Positions 27,668 to 35,262 of a stretch of 64,000 nt of DNA are shown one piece after another. Under the pieces are notes generated by a model. It did no database searches. It saw nothing but the letters and a program-made list of their open reading frames with translations, and had not been told where the DNA came from. The stretch is from Teredinibacter waterburyi (lineage in GTDB: Bacteria; Pseudomonadota; Gammaproteobacteria; Pseudomonadales; Cellvibrionaceae). Both the position numbers and the translations under genes were made by a program. The stretch lies in NCBI RefSeq assembly GCF_001922985.1, contig NZ_MRUH01000045.1:1-64000 (forward strand), given 5' to 3'. Every line of letters starts with the position of its first letter. The stretch's first letter is position 1.

Positions 27668-29626
27668 TTACACCAAGCTAAATGCTACGCGTCGCTTGTT
27701 GAGGTCTGCGCTGGATACTTTTACTTCCACTTCGTCGTCAAGATGATAAGTGGTCTCGCCAACCGTGATGGTCATGCGTTTCGCGTCGAAGGATTTCTCC
27801 TGCTTTTTCGGGAATAGCACAAACCCGTCTAAACCTAAATCGAGCAGGCGGCAGCCGAAGCCTTGCTGGGTAACGATTCGAATTTTCGCCAAACCTTGTG
27901 TGCCAATTTGAGTTTGTGCGTACTGGCTAATTAACCACTGGGTAAGTTCGCGGTCGGCTTTACGTGTTTCGTCAATACTGGCGCGTAGACGTTCAAGACT
28001 TGCGTCATTTAATGGCGTAAACGTGGACTTCGTTAAACAACTGCGTAACGCCCAGTGGTTGTATAAATCGGCAAAGCGGCGAATTGGTGATGTTACTGTG
28101 GCGTAGGCGCTTAGACCCATACCCATATGTGCATCGCCTCGCAGGCTTAATTCACTGGTGGGCATCATGCGTCGTAGCGGTAGTTCCAGGTGTGCTTTAT
28201 CTGGGTTGTTGCTGAGCGACTTAAAAAAGGCGAGGTAGCCATCTAGGGTGGAGATGTCGGTCTCAGGCGTTATTTCTTCCTCTTTAAGCAAGGCGTTAAC
28301 TTCGCCGATACGGTCGCTGCGGAAACCACTGTGAACGCTGTGTAGTCCTTTACCTTTGCTGGCGAGTAATTGTCCGGCGCAGAAATTGGTTGCGACCATG
28401 GCTTCTTCGACAATTTGATGGGCAAGACTTTTAGTGCGCGGAGACATTCCGACAATTTTACCCTTATCGTCCAACTGAATATCGTAATCGAGCTGATCGC
28501 GGCTCACCATATTGTGTGTTTTACGGTAGTTGATACGCGCTTTGGCAATTGCCGCTAGCTGTTCAAGCATGGCGATATGCTGTTCTGGAACTAATGCAAG
28601 GTCGTTATTTTCCAAGGCATCGGCTACACCTTGGTAGCTAAGTTTGGCGTGGTTCTTAATCGTCGCAAAGCTAAATGCGTTCGCGATGATCTCTCCGTCG
28701 CTATTGATATCGAGCTTACAAATCAATGCGGCGCGAGGCTCGTCTTGAACCAGAGAAAAACAGTCGTGAGAAAGTGGTTTGGGCAACATTGGACAGGCGC
28801 CACCAGATAGGTAGGTGCTTTGGCCTGCATATTGGGCGCTGGTGGCGAGAGCCGAGCCCTGCTCGATAAATGCGGTTGGATCGGCAATAGCAACTAAGAG
28901 GCGGTAGTGTTGCTGGCCATCTTTTTCAAATACTTCTACTGCGAGCGCGTCGTCCATATCTTGTGTGGTGGCGGCATCGATGGTCACGAACGGAATATTG
29001 GTTAAATCTTCACGTTCGGCTTGCCATTCAGATAGCTTCAGCGAGCCGATAATCGTATTCATTTGCTTGTCGATGGCGTCGTTAGTGCGGTTGCTTAGCT
29101 GGTATTTTGCCGCGATGTAATTGCGTTCGAAGTAGGGGGAATCGGGCTGGCCAATGCTTTCGAGTACTTTTACGAGGGCTTTGCCATCTTTATAAGGGTG
29201 CTGGGTAAGACGTGCGACAACGCGATCGCCATCTTGGTTGCGACCACGCGCTTTTGGTGGAACGAATAGCCAGCGACTGTGCTGAGCGGTTTTGCCCTTG
29301 CTGCGATCTTCCAGCGGTTCAACAAAATGCGTTTTGCCGCGAACGTGGTAAACCCCTACAAAAGTGTCGACGGCGGGCTCTAGCAATTCTTCTAAGTTGG
29401 CTTCCAGCTGGTCTTTATCATTCTTGGTTAGGCATACCTTTACACGGTCTCCGGGAATGAGTCGTTCCATTTTGTCGGGTGCAAGGAAAGCATCTCTACT
29501 GTCGTCTAAACGGACAAATCCAAATTTCCGGCCGGTTCCGGCGACGGTACCTTCGGCAAATTCCTTGGAGGCGTGAATGTCGGATTTAAGTTGAGAAAGT
29601 TGGGAGAGAATAGACTTATCAAGCAT
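27668..29626 (-). CDS. rnb: Exoribonuclease II
   Basis: A processive 3'-5' exoribonuclease of 652 residues (E. coli RNase II is 644). It has N-terminal cold-shock/OB folds (KFGFVRLDD, GDRVKV), a catalytic RNB domain with FVTIDAATTQDMDDALAVE supplying the metal-binding aspartates, and a C-terminal S1 domain (GCRLLDLGLDGFVLFP). The length and short N-terminus favour RNase II over the larger RNase R. It stands alone between divergently and convergently placed genes. Confidence 0.93.
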   Translation of the reverse strand: MLDKSILSQLSQLKSDIHASKEFAEGTVAGTGRKFGFVRLDDSRDAFLAPDKMERLIPGDRVKVCLTKNDKDQLEANLEELLEPAVDTFVGVYHVRGKTHFVEPLEDRSKGKTAQHSRWLFVPPKARGRNQDGDRVVARLTQHPYKDGKALVKVLESIGQPDSPYFERNYIAAKYQLSNRTNDAIDKQMNTIIGSLKLSEWQAEREDLTNIPFVTIDAATTQDMDDALAVEVFEKDGQQHYRLLVAIADPTAFIEQGSALATSAQYAGQSTYLSGGACPMLPKPLSHDCFSLVQDEPRAALICKLDINSDGEIIANAFSFATIKNHAKLSYQGVADALENNDLALVPEQHIAMLEQLAAIAKARINYRKTHNMVSRDQLDYDIQLDDKGKIVGMSPRTKSLAHQIVEEAMVATNFCAGQLLASKGKGLHSVHSGFRSDRIGEVNALLKEEEITPETDISTLDGYLAFFKSLSNNPDKAHLELPLRRMMPTSELSLRGDAHMGMGLSAYATVTSPIRRFADLYNHWALRSCLTKSTFTPLNDASLERLRASIDETRKADRELTQWLISQYAQTQIGTQGLAKIRIVTQQGFGCRLLDLGLDGFVLFPKKQEKSFDAKRMTITVGETTYHLDDEVEVKVSSADLNKRRVAFSLV

Positions 29627-29853
29627 TGCGCGAGGTTCCGATTAAGGCAAAGCGAGGGATTCTAACAGAAATGCAGTATAACTAAATGAAGTTCGCCGCT
29701 TGTATCGCAAAACCGGCGTCAAGCCTCCAAAAAGGGCGGTTGGATCATGATTTCGGCCGGCTAAATCGTAGTTAGCTATAACAGGCATAGGTATTCAGGC
29801 TAATATCTATGCTATATAAGGTGACAGCTGATACCCAGCTGGGAGACGAATCC

Positions 29854-31380
29854 ATGGTCGTGGTAGTACTACTAAAAGAATCGCTCAGGTCGTTGGCGCT
29901 GTTATTGGGGGCTTTTATGCTGCTGATGCCCGCTCTGGTGGTTGGCGAGGGGCAAACTGCTACCGATGTACAGAAACTGGAGCCAAGCCCCGCGCCTAGT
30001 GTGTTGTTGTTAGCCGAAATTCAACAAGCGGAAAATGTAGATTTAAAGCAGGTTGTTTCCGAGCCCCTGCCAACGCCAGATGCCGACGTTGGTAGTGCAC
30101 AAACTCCGAACGAAGACGGAGCTCCGGCCGCCGATGGAGAAGCCATTTCAAAAGATGCGGTTAGCGATCAAATGCAATCTGCACGTGAGGCCGTCGCTAG
30201 TGGAACCGCCTCGGACTCATCCGCTACGACACCTACGCCCGAGTATTCCGGCCCCGCTTATTTGCCCAACGAGGAAGAAGAGGCTCGCCTTGCTGCCGAG
30301 GGCAAGTATCGCCCGCCATTAGTCATTTTGGGCACGGAGGTTCTGCCAGGGACTTCGACCCGACTTGGTTGGTCGCCCAATGTCTCGTTTTTGGGTATTG
30401 CTGCGCCCACGCCGGTATTAGTAGTCAACGGCGTCAATCCTGGGCCGACGCTGTGTTTGACCAGTGCTATTCATGGTGACGAGCTTAATGGCATCGAGAT
30501 CGTTCGCCATGTGCTGTATAGCATTGATGCCAAGGAGCTTTCCGGCACCGTGATTGGCGTGCCGATTGTAAACTTGCAGGGATTTCGTCGCTCTTCGCGC
30601 TATTTACCAGATCGACGCGACTTGAATCGCTATTTTCCGGGTAACAATAATGGCAGTTCGGCATCGCGGATTGCCTATTCATTTTTTAACGAGGTGATCT
30701 CCCATTGCGATCTGTTGGTCGACCTGCACACAGGCTCATTCCATCGTACGAACTTGCCGCAGCTACGTGCGAATCTGGCCGTAGAAGAAGTCGCCGATCT
30801 CACCAAAATGATGGGCTCTATCGTGGTAGTACACAGCAGTGGCGCCAAGGGCTGTTTGCGTCGAGCGGCGGTAGAGGCGGGAATTCCAGCGGTTACCTTA
30901 GAAGCAGGACAGCCACACCAATTGCAAAAAACGGCGGTAAACCACGGTATTAAGAGCGTCGAAACCTTGCTTGATACATTGAAAATGCTCAAGCGGCGCG
31001 CGTTTTGGGAGCTGAAAAGTGAGCCCGTCTACTACCAGTCACACTGGGTTCGAGCCCGCGAGGGTGGTGTATTGCTGAGTGAGGTTGAGTTAGGTGACAA
31101 GGTGCGTTTGGGGGATTTACTGGGGGTGGTTAGCGACCCGATTACCAATATGCGCAGTGAGATTCGTGCACCTTATAACGGCAGAATCATCGGTATGGCG
31201 TTAAACCAGGTTATCTTCCCTGGGTTTGCCGCTTATCACATTGGCTTACAGTCGTCGGCAGAAGCCGCTGCGGAAACGCCACCGGATGAAGGCGACGATA
31301 GTATCCTCACGCCGAGTAATGGTCTCGAATCGATTCCGGACCCAGACCCAAGCGATGAACGTCTTTACGAGGACTCGTAG
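29854..31380 (+). CDS. Exported succinylglutamate desuccinylase/aspartoacylase-like zinc hydrolase
   Basis: About 508 residues. An N-terminal signal peptide or anchor (LLLGAFMLLMPALVVG) is followed by roughly 100 residues of low-complexity Pro/Ala/Ser/Glu sequence, then an M14-type catalytic domain. Zinc ligands are expected in HGDELNG (His, Glu) and DLHTG (His); RDLNRYFPG and VTLEAGQPH are further family motifs, the latter with the likely catalytic Glu. The end of the domain (LGDKVRLGDLLGVV, IRAPYNGRIIG) resembles a biotinyl/lipoyl-like barrel. ATG at 29854 is preferred over 29809 because GGGAG lies 8 bases upstream. The substrate is unknown; classical desuccinylases are cytosolic, so an exported form is unusual. 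Confidence 0.8.
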   Translation: MVVVVLLKESLRSLALLLGAFMLLMPALVVGEGQTATDVQKLEPSPAPSVLLLAEIQQAENVDLKQVVSEPLPTPDADVGSAQTPNEDGAPAADGEAISKDAVSDQMQSAREAVASGTASDSSATTPTPEYSGPAYLPNEEEEARLAAEGKYRPPLVILGTEVLPGTSTRLGWSPNVSFLGIAAPTPVLVVNGVNPGPTLCLTSAIHGDELNGIEIVRHVLYSIDAKELSGTVIGVPIVNLQGFRRSSRYLPDRRDLNRYFPGNNNGSSASRIAYSFFNEVISHCDLLVDLHTGSFHRTNLPQLRANLAVEEVADLTKMMGSIVVVHSSGAKGCLRRAAVEAGIPAVTLEAGQPHQLQKTAVNHGIKSVETLLDTLKMLKRRAFWELKSEPVYYQSHWVRAREGGVLLSEVELGDKVRLGDLLGVVSDPITNMRSEIRAPYNGRIIGMALNQVIFPGFAAYHIGLQSSAEAAAETPPDEGDDSILTPSNGLESIPDPDPSDERLYEDS

Positions 31381-31398
31381 TTTTACTGCGTAACTTTT

Positions 31399-31475
31399 TT
31401 TCTAAGGAATGGGTTTCTAAGGAATGGGTTTGCAAGAGATCGGGTTATAAGAGACTGCGGGTGTAAGAGACGGGG
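31399..31475 (+). repeat. Degenerate 15-16 bp tandem repeat
   Basis: Two identical 15-base units TTTCTAAGGAATGGG (31399-31413, 31414-31428) are followed by three decaying copies of 15-16 bases (to 31475) sharing the pattern T..AAGRGAt.GGG. The array sits just after the zinc hydrolase stop. It looks like a small minisatellite formed by replication slippage. Confidence 0.65.
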
Positions 31476-31487
31476 CGGGAAGGGAAG

Positions 31488-31524
31488 TGGCTCAAGCTGT
31501 GCGTAAAGCCGCCAGCTTGAGCCA
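31488..31524. terminator. Hairpin between convergent hydrolase and mannanase genes
   Basis: A perfect 12-bp stem (31488-31499 with 31513-31524, 13-base loop) lies between two converging stops. Neither strand has a clear T-run, so it may act as a Rho-assisted terminator or 3'-end protector for both messages. Confidence 0.5.
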
Positions 31525-31547
31525 AAGTAATAACGTCTATTATTGAC

Positions 31548-32615
31548 TTATTTCAATACGGGGAGATGGATCCGAACCGGCTCTTTTTTCTTCACCCAAG
31601 GCAGTTCATGCCAAGAGGTGGAGCGATCGTACTTGAACAGGCTACGCATGCTGTCGCCATCAGCCCAGAAGAAGTTGTCTGGGTCGCGCCAACTCATAAA
31701 CCAAACCCACTCGGGTTGCTCGTCTAACATTTCGGTCGTCGGGAAGCCACCCACTTCGCCAAGCGCAATTGGCTTGCCGTCGGCAAGTTCAACCAGCTGC
31801 TGATAGTTTTCTTTATCGTAGCGCTTTGAATAGACATCGGTAGCGAGAACATCCACTACATCGGCACCTGGGTAAAATAGCTTGTAGTCAGGCACTCGGT
31901 CTTTTACTTCGTTGGCGTTAAACACCCAAATCAAATTGTCTAGCTTGTGAAAGTTAACCAAGCGATCAAACATCATTCTCCAAAGTTTTGCGTAGCCTTC
32001 TGGACCCTGACGGTATCCCCACCAAAACCAAAAACCATTCATTTCATGGTATGGCCGCCAAAGTACTGGAACGTGGGCGTACTGCAGTTGCTTAAGGTGC
32101 CAGGCAATAACGTCGACTTGCGACTTCCAGCGCTCGTTAAGCTCTGTGCCTGGGGTGGTCATCTCTTGCCACTGGGCATCGGTAAGTTTTGATTGAATGG
32201 CGTTTTCAAAGGTGTTGGGTTCATCCATTGTTGGCGGTACGGCATGCCACATAATCGTGTTGATAAAACCCTGTTCGTGGCGACGAATAGCCTCGTCCAC
32301 AATATTCTGGCGAAAGTTGATGCCATCCCAAGAGCCAGGCTCGCTAAAGCCAAAATCCTGTCCAAAAATAGCGGGGTATTCTCCGGTTTGCTTGTGCATA
32401 CCCATCATACGGTTGGAGCCGTTTAGGGGCGCGTTGTGTTGTCCGGTAAGAATCTTTTTGCCCTGTATCTTATAGAGGTACGCGAGCAACTCTTTTACTT
32501 CCTTCGAAGCGTTAGGTGTAACCGGTTTAGAATTCGCTGCTAAAACTTGGCTGTTTAAGCAAATTACGGCGACAACAAACAGCGCGAGGCTGGATCGCCA
32601 TTTAAGGTTTTTCAT
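31548..32615 (-). CDS. Secreted GH26 endo-beta-1,4-mannanase
   Basis: A 355-residue protein with a clean signal peptide (MKNLKWRSSLALFVV to QVLA) and a single glycoside hydrolase family 26 catalytic domain. The acid/base Glu is E191 in WRPYHEMNG, preceded by His190; the nucleophile is E287 in ALGEVGGFP. The FWWG stretch after the acid/base and MSWRDP near the end are also typical. GH26 enzymes mainly cut beta-1,4-mannans. No carbohydrate-binding module is present and no other mannan genes are adjacent, so it is a stand-alone enzyme, released to the periplasm or secreted by a type II system. AGGAGAG lies 6 bases before the ATG. Confidence 0.92.
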   Translation of the reverse strand: MKNLKWRSSLALFVVAVICLNSQVLAANSKPVTPNASKEVKELLAYLYKIQGKKILTGQHNAPLNGSNRMMGMHKQTGEYPAIFGQDFGFSEPGSWDGINFRQNIVDEAIRRHEQGFINTIMWHAVPPTMDEPNTFENAIQSKLTDAQWQEMTTPGTELNERWKSQVDVIAWHLKQLQYAHVPVLWRPYHEMNGFWFWWGYRQGPEGYAKLWRMMFDRLVNFHKLDNLIWVFNANEVKDRVPDYKLFYPGADVVDVLATDVYSKRYDKENYQQLVELADGKPIALGEVGGFPTTEMLDEQPEWVWFMSWRDPDNFFWADGDSMRSLFKYDRSTSWHELPWVKKKEPVRIHLPVLK

Positions 32616-33096
32616 GTTTCTCTCCTAGATTTTTCTTGTTGGGTGCTTTTTTTGGATAAATTTTGGGGTCAATAAAGTTCCGATGTAATTCTAGCAGGCT
32701 CAGGAGAATCTAGAGTCAACAATTACGCCAACTCGAATTTTAGGTGTTGAGCCCCCCAACGCGACGAACTGCAGTTTGCTTAAGACGAGTGGGTGTGACG
32801 CTAAAATCAACTACGGCTATACTTCTAACGTATGAGTAAATAATGATCACTTTAGAAATTACTGGGTCCCAGTTCACAATTTGATAGCAAAAAAACGTGA
32901 ATAAGCTCTCAACTAGATTGATTTGAACTAAGACTATAGTTTTAGTTTGCTAGTGGTTTATCTGCGTATATAGTACCAGTATGCCTGAGCTGTATCTGGC
33001 GAAAGAACTCGAAAAAACACAGTAGTACGGGCGAATTTAGATCCGAATGTGTAAAGGGGCGGAGAGCCTAACCTGTCCAACTGAAGAGAGATTACA
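32616..33096. other. Divergent control region between mannanase and pilE cluster
   Basis: No gene is seen in 481 bases. The region is AT-rich and must hold promoters for both directions. The outstanding element is the near-perfect 22-bp palindrome at 32926-32947, listed separately. A purine-rich GAAGAGAG (33082-33089) just before 33097 is the pilE ribosome binding site. No riboswitch consensus was recognised. Confidence 0.5.
32926..32947. promoter_or_regulatory. 22-bp palindrome, candidate operator upstream of pilE
   Basis: AACTAAGACTA followed directly by TAGTTTTAGTT: the arms match at 10 of 11 positions with no spacer, the geometry of a dimeric repressor or activator site. It lies 150 bases upstream of the pilE start and 311 bases upstream of the mannanase start. 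The binding protein is unknown. Confidence 0.5.
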
Positions 33097-33549
33097 GTGA
33101 TTATGTACCAACGTGAATTCAACAAAACACTACCGAGGGCAAGCCGCAGTACAGAAAATGCTGGCTTTACTCTGGTGGAATTATTAATAGCAACGGTGAT
33201 TGTAGGCATTATCGCGGCTTTTGCAGTGCCGTCATATTCTGGCTATGTGGATCGCAGCAAGATGCGCAGCGCGCAAGCCGATCTGATCGCGCTTAGCGTC
33301 AATATAGAAAACGCATATCAGCGTCTTTTGGCCTACCCCGTGATTACCGCAAGTGAAGACCTAGCAGCAAAGTATTCCGGCTGGCGGCCAACGTCAGAAA
33401 ACTTCACCTACAGTGCTGTTTCGACGGCAACGGCTTATACCCTTACCGCGACTGGGGTTGGTAATTTTAGCGGCTGTACCATCAGCATTAATCAAAACAA
33501 TGTACGTTCAACCTCGAGCTGTAAGTTCGGTAGTGGAGATTGGATATGA
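33097..33549 (+). CDS. pilE: Type IV minor pilin PilE
   Basis: A 150-residue prepilin. After a 23-residue basic leader, the prepilin peptidase site is G|FTLVELLIATVIVG with Glu at +5 and a long hydrophobic helix. The C-terminal part has two Cys (SGCTISINQ and SSCKFG), a likely disulphide loop as in PilE-type minor pilins. Either GTG at 33097 (7 bases from GAAGAGAG) or ATG at 33103 could start it. It is the first gene of a minor pilin cluster, overlapping the next by 4 bases. Confidence 0.87.
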   Translation: MIMYQREFNKTLPRASRSTENAGFTLVELLIATVIVGIIAAFAVPSYSGYVDRSKMRSAQADLIALSVNIENAYQRLLAYPVITASEDLAAKYSGWRPTSENFTYSAVSTATAYTLTATGVGNFSGCTISINQNNVRSTSSCKFGSGDWI

Positions 33550-34031
33550 AATTAGGTCGTTCGGTAAAGCGTCAACTGGGTGTAACCCTAATTGAGCTAA
33601 TGATTACTACGGCAATTATGGCGGCTATGTCATTGGTGAGTATGGCTTTCGGCACTGGCTGGGTTACCGAAAACCGTCTTATCGAAGCCGAGAATCAATT
33701 GGTTGTTGCCTTTGATAAAGCTAAATCAACGGCTCTACGCAATCGTTACGGCAAGGTAGGTGGCTCGGCGGCTTCTACTGTTTGCCTGAGCAACCAAATT
33801 ATAAGTGTACATGAGGCGACCAGCGCTGCGGCGGCGAGCTGTGCCACCACCGCAATTTGGCAAGCCGATTTGCACGAACGTATTTCAGTATCGGCGGGAG
33901 GCACTTCGCTTTCATGCTTATGTGTTACTAGCAAGGCGGAGCTTACCGCTACAGGCTGTGGCAGTTGTGCCACGACGACTTCTTTAAATTTAACAATGGG
34001 TAATGACAATGTCTCTATTTCGCTGCTCTAG
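33546..34031 (+). CDS. fimT: FimT/FimU (GspH-type) minor pseudopilin
   Basis: About 161 residues. The prepilin motif LG|VTLIELMITTAIMAAM has Glu at +5. The C-terminal globular part contains several Cys residues (VCLSN, ASCATT, LSCLC, GCGSC). The FimT/FimU/GspH family initiates pilus assembly. ATG at 33546 overlaps the pilE stop (ATGA) and has GGAG 7 bases upstream; an upstream TTG is less likely. FimT and FimU cannot be separated confidently from sequence alone. Confidence 0.8.
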   Translation: MKLGRSVKRQLGVTLIELMITTAIMAAMSLVSMAFGTGWVTENRLIEAENQLVVAFDKAKSTALRNRYGKVGGSAASTVCLSNQIISVHEATSAAAASCATTAIWQADLHERISVSAGGTSLSCLCVTSKAELTATGCGSCATTTSLNLTMGNDNVSISLL

Positions 34032-34452
34032 CCAACATCAACGTCGACGCGGATCTTCGGCGGGTATGGATACGCTTAGCCGAGTTCGTGGCGATATTTT
34101 AATCGAGTCGTTAATTGGCATGTTGCTTTTTGGTATAGCCGGGATGGGAGCTTCCTATATTTCGTCCAGTGTTTCGGTTAGCCAAAAAGATATGAAAGTA
34201 CAGGATTTAGTGGTAACTGAAATGCGCAGTCGAGTTATGAATCGCACCAGTGCTAGCGAGTACTGCGATGGTTCGGCAATAGCTCCAGTAACGGTCGCCG
34301 GGACAGAAATTGCGGTTACAGCAACTTGTAATACGGTCTCGGCTACAGTCAATAGTGTATCTATCGCTAACATCTCTGCGCCGATCACCTTAAATGCAAC
34401 CATAGAGTCGCTGGGCGATGTTCGCGTCGGTCAGGCTGCACAGCAAAATTAA
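34003..34452 (+). CDS. pilV: Minor pilin PilV
   Basis: A 149-residue prepilin with a long, basic leader (QHQRRRGSS) and the cleavage site RG|DILIESLIGMLLFGIAG, keeping Glu at +5. Size, order (after FimT/U, before PilW) and an internal Cys pair fit PilV. The gene overlaps fimT by 29 bases. ATG at 34009, with GGG 8 bases upstream, is an equally possible start. Confidence 0.8.
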   Translation: MTMSLFRCSSQHQRRRGSSAGMDTLSRVRGDILIESLIGMLLFGIAGMGASYISSSVSVSQKDMKVQDLVVTEMRSRVMNRTSASEYCDGSAIAPVTVAGTEIAVTATCNTVSATVNSVSIANISAPITLNATIESLGDVRVGQAAQQN

Positions 34453-34572
34453 TCTGGCCTAAATTAGGGACTATAGTTATTGGGCGCTAGTTTGTGAGTG
34501 TGCAATAAAGAGCGTAATAACGGCCATTGTTGGTTTAGATAAATGTCCTTGGTGATGAGGCTGGATCCATAG

Positions 34573-35232
34573 ATGGAAAAAATGTTTCAAAAGCAGCGTG
34601 GCGCTTCCCTAATCAGTTTGATGATTGGCGTGTTGGTGTCGATGTTGTGCATTCTTGGCACTATGGTCATGCATAAAAGTTTGATTCAGGTGTCAGTGGA
34701 AGCGAAAACCGATGCGGAACACGATTCCAGAGTTGCGAGCGCGATGTTGCGTTTACAGCTTGGCTTGCAGAATGCTGGCTATGGGATCGACAACGCGGGC
34801 GCTGATGATGTTGTAGTGGCATACAGTGGTACTACGCGTGATTTACTTTGGCGTTACCTCGACGCAGATAGCGGCAATATGACTTGTCGCGGCGTACGCG
34901 AAGTCACCTACACCGATGCAGACTCGGGCATTGCCGGTCGAAATTTAGTGAAATTAGGCGCATCGTCTGGTTGTACCGAAACAGCAACGCTGACGGATTT
35001 AAGCTGGACGAGTGGCGATTCGATAGCGAAGTTTCGCAACCAAGCCAACCCGATATTTAATTTTTCGGTGGGTATTGCCGCTTGCGCCCCCTATGGATTA
35101 GGTGTGTCGGAAAACCATCTGATTGTCACGGTAATGGCACCAAGTAGTGCTGTGCTGGCAAACACAGAAGAGGGACTTAATAACATCGACCAGACGAGTT
35201 TTGCTTTTTGTCTGACCAACACTCGGCTGTAA
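34573..35232 (+). CDS. pilW: Minor pilin PilW
   Basis: A 219-residue protein with a short leader MEKMFQKQRG, then ASLISLMIGVLVSMLCILG as the hydrophobic helix, and RLQLGLQNAGYGIDNA, characteristic of PilW. The residue at +5 after the predicted cleavage is Ser instead of the usual Glu. It is separated from pilV by 120 bases and lies directly ahead of the pilX-like gene. PilW joins the minor-pilin priming complex at the pilus tip. Confidence 0.82.
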   Translation: MEKMFQKQRGASLISLMIGVLVSMLCILGTMVMHKSLIQVSVEAKTDAEHDSRVASAMLRLQLGLQNAGYGIDNAGADDVVVAYSGTTRDLLWRYLDADSGNMTCRGVREVTYTDADSGIAGRNLVKLGASSGCTETATLTDLSWTSGDSIAKFRNQANPIFNFSVGIAACAPYGLGVSENHLIVTVMAPSSAVLANTEEGLNNIDQTSFAFCLTNTRL

Positions 35233-35262
35233 ATGCGAGTGGTTTCTTACTGAGATTAAATC

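Noticed and set aside
33040-33096. Cyclic di-GMP riboswitch before pilE
   Set aside because: The purine-rich leader lacks the conserved GEMM core sequences and paired stems.
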